Assembly (NCBI GenBank): GCA_963735465.1
Contig: CAVTLA010000001.1
Coordinates: forward strand, 1,798,001-1,862,000
Direction: 5' to 3'
Length of the DNA stretch: 64,000 bases
Source: DASZHJ01 sp963735465
Lineage (GTDB): Bacteria > Pseudomonadota > Alphaproteobacteria > ATCC43930 > CGMCC-115725
Positions 60,442 through 64,000 of this stretch are shown piece after piece (positions within the stretch are counted from its first letter, which is position 1; each line of letters begins with the position of its first letter). Below the pieces are notes generated by a model that had not been told where the DNA came from, made no database searches, and worked only from the letters and a program-made list of their open reading frames with translations. Both the position numbers and the translations under genes were made by a program.

Positions 60442-60672
60442 CTAACCGGCCTTCTCGATCTCGAAGATCAGGACCTCGCCCTCCACGCGATGGGCGAGGA
60501 GGCGATTGCCGGTGGTCTTGCAGAAAGCCTCGAAATCCTTGACCGCGCCGGGATCGGTGGCGAGCACCCGCAGCACGCCGCCCGCGGCCACGTCCTTGAG
60601 CGCCTTGCGCGCCTTCAGGACCGGCAGCGGACAGCGCAGGCCCGTGGCGTCGAGAACCGCGGGCTCGCTCAT
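60442..60672 (-). CDS. TusA-family sulfur carrier protein
   Basis: 76 residues. LDATGLRCPLPVLKARKAL contains the CPxP-type motif with the active-site Cys (C14 in GLRCPLP). TusA-like proteins move persulfide sulfur to tRNA, molybdenum cofactor or other acceptors. It is 6 bases downstream of bioY on the same strand. Confidence 0.88.
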   Translation of the reverse strand: MSEPAVLDATGLRCPLPVLKARKALKDVAAGGVLRVLATDPGAVKDFEAFCKTTGNRLLAHRVEGEVLIFEIEKAG

Positions 60673-60678
60673 CTGGAC

Positions 60679-61272
60679 CTATTCCGGCTGCCGCACGATC
60701 GACCACGCCGCCGGCACCAGGGCGAAGCCAAGCGCGGTCTTCAGGACGGTGGCGAGGATGAAGGGCGTAAAGCCGAGATCCACCGCGCGCCCCCATCCCA
60801 TGAGCACCGCGAGCCAGGCGATCCCCGGCAGGAACATCAGGACGTGGCCCGCGATCATCGCGGCCGCGGTGCCGGGAACGGAGCGATCCCAGCCGCGCTC
60901 GGCGAGATACCCCACCAGCGCCACGGCCAGCACGAAGCCCAAAAGGTAGCCGCCCGTGGGCCCGAGCATGTAAGCGAGACCGATACCGCGCTCCGGCGTG
61001 CCGGCGAAGACCGGCAGGCCCGCCGCTCCCTCCGCGAGATAGAGCAGCACGGTGGCAAGGCCGAGGCGCAGGCCATAGGCCATGCCGAGGATCAGCACCA
61101 CGAGGGTCTGCAGGGTCATCGGCACCGGCCAGAACGGCACCTGGATCTTGGCGGACACCCAGAGGGCGAGCGAGCCGGCGATCGCCAGCACCGCGTGCCG
61201 CACCCAGGCGCGCTCTCCCGCGGGCCAGAACACGGCGGAGAGGGTGGGATGGATGGTCAATGTGCGGGCCAT
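60679..61272 (-). CDS. bioY: Biotin transporter BioY
   Basis: 197 residues with about six membrane segments. VPFWPVPMTLQTLVVLILGM (in parts FWPVPMTLQTLVV) and AYMLGPTGGYLLGFVLA are BioY signatures. It is the substrate-binding S component of an ECF biotin transporter and may act alone or with EcfAT units, which are not in the window. No biotin-regulator (BioR) palindrome was seen upstream. Confidence 0.9.
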   Translation of the reverse strand: MARTLTIHPTLSAVFWPAGERAWVRHAVLAIAGSLALWVSAKIQVPFWPVPMTLQTLVVLILGMAYGLRLGLATVLLYLAEGAAGLPVFAGTPERGIGLAYMLGPTGGYLLGFVLAVALVGYLAERGWDRSVPGTAAAMIAGHVLMFLPGIAWLAVLMGWGRAVDLGFTPFILATVLKTALGFALVPAAWSIVRQPE

Positions 61273-61346
61273 GTGATGACGCTCTCGGAATCGTTAGGGG
61301 GTGACGACGATCTATAGCCGGGTGCCCGGCGCCTCACAACCAACCC

Positions 61347-63572
61347 TCAGGCGAACCGATTGCTTTTCGGGAAACCGGTTGGCACGACGCGGCCGGACTG
61401 GGCGCGCTCGCCGATCCAGGCGCGAAGATCCGTCTCGGTGCGGGTCTGGTCGCCCCGCTGCCAGGTGAGGCCGTCCTTCAGCACGAAGACCTTGAGGTCC
61501 GAGAGCCCGCCGTCCTTGTAGCGCTGCAGGATGACGCCGCGCCCCTTCGCGAGCTCCGGCACATCCGCCAGGGGGAACAGCAGCAGCTTCCGGTTCTCGC
61601 CCACGACCGCCACGGTGTCGCCGGCGACGCGGGCGACGACGCGCGCCACGGCACCCTTGCCGAGGTTAAGGATCTGCTTGCCGGCGCGGGTCTGCGCCAG
61701 CGCCTCGTCGGCGGAGGTGACGAAGCCGCGGCCGTCGCTCGCCGCCACCAGCAGCTTGAGCCCGGGCCGGTGCGGCACCAGCGCCACCACGTCGTGCTCG
61801 TTGCCGAGATCGATCATCAGGCGCACCGGCTCGCCGTGGCCGCGGCCGCCCGGCAGCTTGTCGACGGCGAGGGTGTAGAAGCGGCCATTGGTCCCGAGCA
61901 GCAGGAGCTTGTCCGTGGTCTCCGCCTCCAGCGCGAAGCGCTCGCCGTCTCCATCCTTGTACTTGAGATCCGACAGCGCCACGCCATGGCCTTTCGCCAC
62001 GCGGATCCAGCCCTTCTCGGAGAAGATCACCGTGCAGGGCTCGCGCTCCACCAGCGCCTCCACCGGCACCTGCACCTCGGCGGGCGGCGCGCCCACCTCG
62101 GTGCGGCGCTTGCCGAGCGGCGTATTCGGCCCGAACTGCTTGCGGATGTCGGCGATGTCGTCGGCGACGGATTTCCACTGGCGCTTCTCGTCGGCGAGCA
62201 GGCCCTTCAGGTCCTTGGCCTCGGCGCCCAGCGCCTCGATCTCCTTCTTGATCGCGATCTCCTCGAGCTTGCGCAGGGAGCGCAGGCGCATGTTGAGGAT
62301 CGCCTCGGCCTGGGTGTCGGTCAGCTTCCAGCGCCGCATCAGCTCGGCCTTGGGATCGTCGCTCTCGCGGATGATCTTGATGACCTTGTCGATGTTGAGA
62401 TAGACGATCATCTGGCCGTGCAGGATCTCGCTGCGACGCGCGATCTCGGCCAGCCGGAACCGCGTCCGGCGCTGCAGCACCTCGCGGCGATGATCGAGGA
62501 AGGCCTGCAGCGCCTCCTTCAGGTTCATCACCCGCGGCACGCCCTGGGCGTCCAGCACGTTGAGATTGAGCGGGACGCGCGTCTCCAGCTCGGTGGCGCG
62601 GAACAGGGATTCCATCAGCACCGCGGCGTCGACGTTGCGGCTCTTGGGCTCCAGCACCAGCCGCACCAGATCGGAGGACTCGTCGCGGACGTCGGCGAGG
62701 AGCGGCAGCTTCTTCTCCTCGAGGAGCGTCGCGATCCGCTCCACCAGGCGCGACTTGGGCACCTGATAGGGAATCTCGGTGACGATGATCTGATAGACGC
62801 CGCGCGACAGCGTCTCCTCGCTCCAGCGCGCGCGGAGCCGGAAGCTGCCGCGCCCGGTCTCATAGGATTGCCGGATCATCTCGGGCGTCTCGACCAGGAT
62901 GCCGCCGGTGGGGAAATCCGGCCCGGGCACATGCGTCAGCAGATCTTCGATCGAGGCGCGCTTGTGCTTTACCAGATGGATGAGGGCGTCGCAGAGCTCG
63001 GCCGCGTTGTGCGGGGGGATGCTGGTCGCCATGCCGACCGCGATGCCGCTGGCACCGTTCGCCAGCAGGTTCGGGAAGCGCGACGGCAGCACCACCGGCT
63101 CCTGGGCCTCGCCGTCGTAGGTCGGGCGGAAGTCGACGGCGTCCTCGTCGAGGCCCGCCAGCAGCGCCTCCGCCACCTCGGTGAGGCGGCTCTCGGTGTA
63201 GCGCATCGCCGCCGCGTTATCGCCGTCGATGTTGCCGAAGTTGCCCTGCCCGTCCACCAGCGGATAGCGCTGGGCGAAATCCTGCGCCAGGCGCACCAGC
63301 GCCTCGTAGACCGCGACGTCGCCGTGGGGATGGAACTTGCCGATGACGTCGCCGACCACGCGGGCGCTCTTCTTGTAGCCGGAGCGCGGATCGAGGTTGA
63401 GCTCGCGCATCGCGTGCAGGAGGCGCCGGTGCACCGGCTTCAAGCCGTCGCGCACGTCCGGCAGCGAGCGCGCCATGATGGTGGAGAGCGCGTAGGAGAG
63501 ATAGCGCTCGCCCAAGGCAGAGGAGAAATCGACGTCGCGGACGGCGCCGGTGGGGACTGGTTTGGTGGCCAT
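61347..63572 (-). CDS. parC: DNA topoisomerase IV subunit A
   Basis: 741 residues. SYALSTIMARSLPDVRDGLKPVHRR is the start of the breakage-reunion domain (in parts ARSLPDVRDGLKPVHRR), AAMRYTESRLTEVA holds the catalytic Tyr, and the C-terminal beta-propeller lacks the GyrA box, which supports ParC over GyrA. The quinolone region reads HPHGDVAVYEALV, with Val where E. coli ParC has Ser80. Its ATG overlaps the recO stop (TGATG). Confidence 0.92.
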   Translation of the reverse strand: MATKPVPTGAVRDVDFSSALGERYLSYALSTIMARSLPDVRDGLKPVHRRLLHAMRELNLDPRSGYKKSARVVGDVIGKFHPHGDVAVYEALVRLAQDFAQRYPLVDGQGNFGNIDGDNAAAMRYTESRLTEVAEALLAGLDEDAVDFRPTYDGEAQEPVVLPSRFPNLLANGASGIAVGMATSIPPHNAAELCDALIHLVKHKRASIEDLLTHVPGPDFPTGGILVETPEMIRQSYETGRGSFRLRARWSEETLSRGVYQIIVTEIPYQVPKSRLVERIATLLEEKKLPLLADVRDESSDLVRLVLEPKSRNVDAAVLMESLFRATELETRVPLNLNVLDAQGVPRVMNLKEALQAFLDHRREVLQRRTRFRLAEIARRSEILHGQMIVYLNIDKVIKIIRESDDPKAELMRRWKLTDTQAEAILNMRLRSLRKLEEIAIKKEIEALGAEAKDLKGLLADEKRQWKSVADDIADIRKQFGPNTPLGKRRTEVGAPPAEVQVPVEALVEREPCTVIFSEKGWIRVAKGHGVALSDLKYKDGDGERFALEAETTDKLLLLGTNGRFYTLAVDKLPGGRGHGEPVRLMIDLGNEHDVVALVPHRPGLKLLVAASDGRGFVTSADEALAQTRAGKQILNLGKGAVARVVARVAGDTVAVVGENRKLLLFPLADVPELAKGRGVILQRYKDGGLSDLKVFVLKDGLTWQRGDQTRTETDLRAWIGERAQSGRVVPTGFPKSNRFA

Positions 63573-64000
63573 CAGGGATCGGTTTCCATGGAGATCGGGC
63601 GGACCGGTGCGGATACTGTCGTCTCGCGCCCGAGTCGGTCAATGAATCGCGTGCGCGCCGCCGGCATCTTTCGTCCGTTCGGTTGAAATACCCGGCGCTC
63701 CCAGAAGAATTCCGTGAGGCGTAGCGCATCCAGCACGTCGGCACGGGGCGCATCGGCGCCCGCCGAGGCGGCGTCGCAGAGGAAGCGCGGCAGCGATAGG
63801 AGCTGGCGGCGATAGGGCTCTCCCGCCGCCCGCGACACCGCCTGGCCGGATTTCGGCGAGACGTAGATGAGATCCTCGCTGGCGCCGGTGGCGGCGCAGC
63901 GGGAGAGATCGAGGCCGAAGCCCAGCTCCGCCAGCAGATCCAGCTCCCATCGCGCATAGGATGTGGCCCAGCCGGCGTCGCGGTCGAGGGCATCGAGGAG
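63572..64000 (-). CDS. recO: DNA repair protein RecO, C-terminal part
   Basis: About 142 residues; the start lies beyond the window. YARWELDLLAELGFGLDLSR and ATGASEDLIYVSPKSGQAVS are the conserved RecO zinc-region and C-terminal helices of alphaproteobacterial RecO, followed by LLSLPRFL and the helix EFFWERRVF. It helps RecR load RecA during gap repair. Here it directly precedes parC, with one-base coupling at their junction. Confidence 0.9.
   Translation of the reverse strand, partial: LLDALDRDAGWATSYARWELDLLAELGFGLDLSRCAATGASEDLIYVSPKSGQAVSRAAGEPYRRQLLSLPRFLCDAASAGADAPRADVLDALRLTEFFWERRVFQPNGRKMPAARTRFIDRLGRETTVSAPVRPISMETDP

Noticed and set aside
61316..61329. A terminator after parC
   Set aside because: GCCGGG and CCCGGC could pair but leave a 2-base loop and no T run.
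61273..61346. A BioR operator or biotin riboswitch before bioY
   Set aside because: No TTATMTATAA-like palindrome or other recognisable element was found.
1..64000. Mobile elements, tRNA genes or CRISPR arrays
   Set aside because: No transposase-like protein, clover-leaf sequence or regularly spaced repeat was seen on either strand.

Overview
The window is 64 kb of high-GC, densely packed chromosomal DNA. Gene content and codon use fit an alphaproteobacterium, possibly Rhodospirillales-like; the genus cannot be read from the sequence. No rRNA, tRNA, transposase, phage gene or CRISPR array was seen. Most neighbouring genes overlap by 1-4 bases (ATGA or GTGA junctions), and GTG starts are common.

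Region by region. (1) 1-13.2 kb is most of an aryl-polyene (APE/xanthomonadin-type) pigment cluster. A tight + strand operon holds the end of an AMP-ligase, a dehydratase, an LpxL-like acyltransferase, a LolA-like carrier, an RND/MMPL exporter, a 450-residue lipoprotein, a ketosynthase, a chain-length-factor-like partner, a second dehydratase and a ketoreductase. A facing - strand block holds a glycosyltransferase, a PlsC acyltransferase and a flavin-dependent halogenase, with a divergent UbiE-type methyltransferase. (2) 13.4-18.1 kb is a complete ribose-type ABC importer, followed by a TauD-type dioxygenase. (3) 19-26.6 kb carries an RHH regulator behind two FNR-like boxes, a phytanoyl-CoA-dioxygenase-like enzyme, DUF1989, a GMC oxidoreductase, a degenerate GGDEF/EAL protein behind a near-perfect sigma-54 promoter, a LysE exporter and a luciferase-like monooxygenase. 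(4) 26.8-31.7 kb has small lipoproteins, a YciA thioesterase, an OmpA-like protein, DedA, a split ThDP decarboxylase and a cytochrome c. (5) 31.8-39.5 kb has a DUF1501/DUF1800 pair, a beta-hydroxyacid dehydrogenase/hydrolase/SCP2-like operon and a PDZ protein with a dead trypsin fold. (6) 39.6-50.6 kb has a DEAD-box helicase, an AsnC effector domain, an AraC regulator with DUF2000, a reductase plus Rieske ferredoxin pair, two exporters, a PAS protein and an orphan CoxL-like molybdenum hydroxylase coupled to a haloacid-dehalogenase-like gene. (7) 50.6-64 kb has a methyl-accepting chemotaxis protein, an OmpA-like lipoprotein, an adenylate cyclase, an Fe-alcohol dehydrogenase, a GNAT, an Lrp regulator divergent from a serine-hydroxymethyltransferase-like gene, a TAXI binding protein, TusA, BioY, parC and the start-truncated recO.

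Four genes (MMPL exporter, DEAD-box helicase, chemotaxis receptor, SHMT-like enzyme) are interrupted by a total of seven single-base shifts. All seven look like one extra base, mostly at C or G doublets or triplets. The uniform direction points to sequencing or assembly error rather than gene decay, but reads are needed to decide.

The most promising biology is the halogenase-bearing aryl-polyene cluster with its uncharacterised lipoprotein, the sigma-54-driven degenerate EAL protein, and the Lrp/SHMT divergent pair with a perfect palindromic operator candidate.
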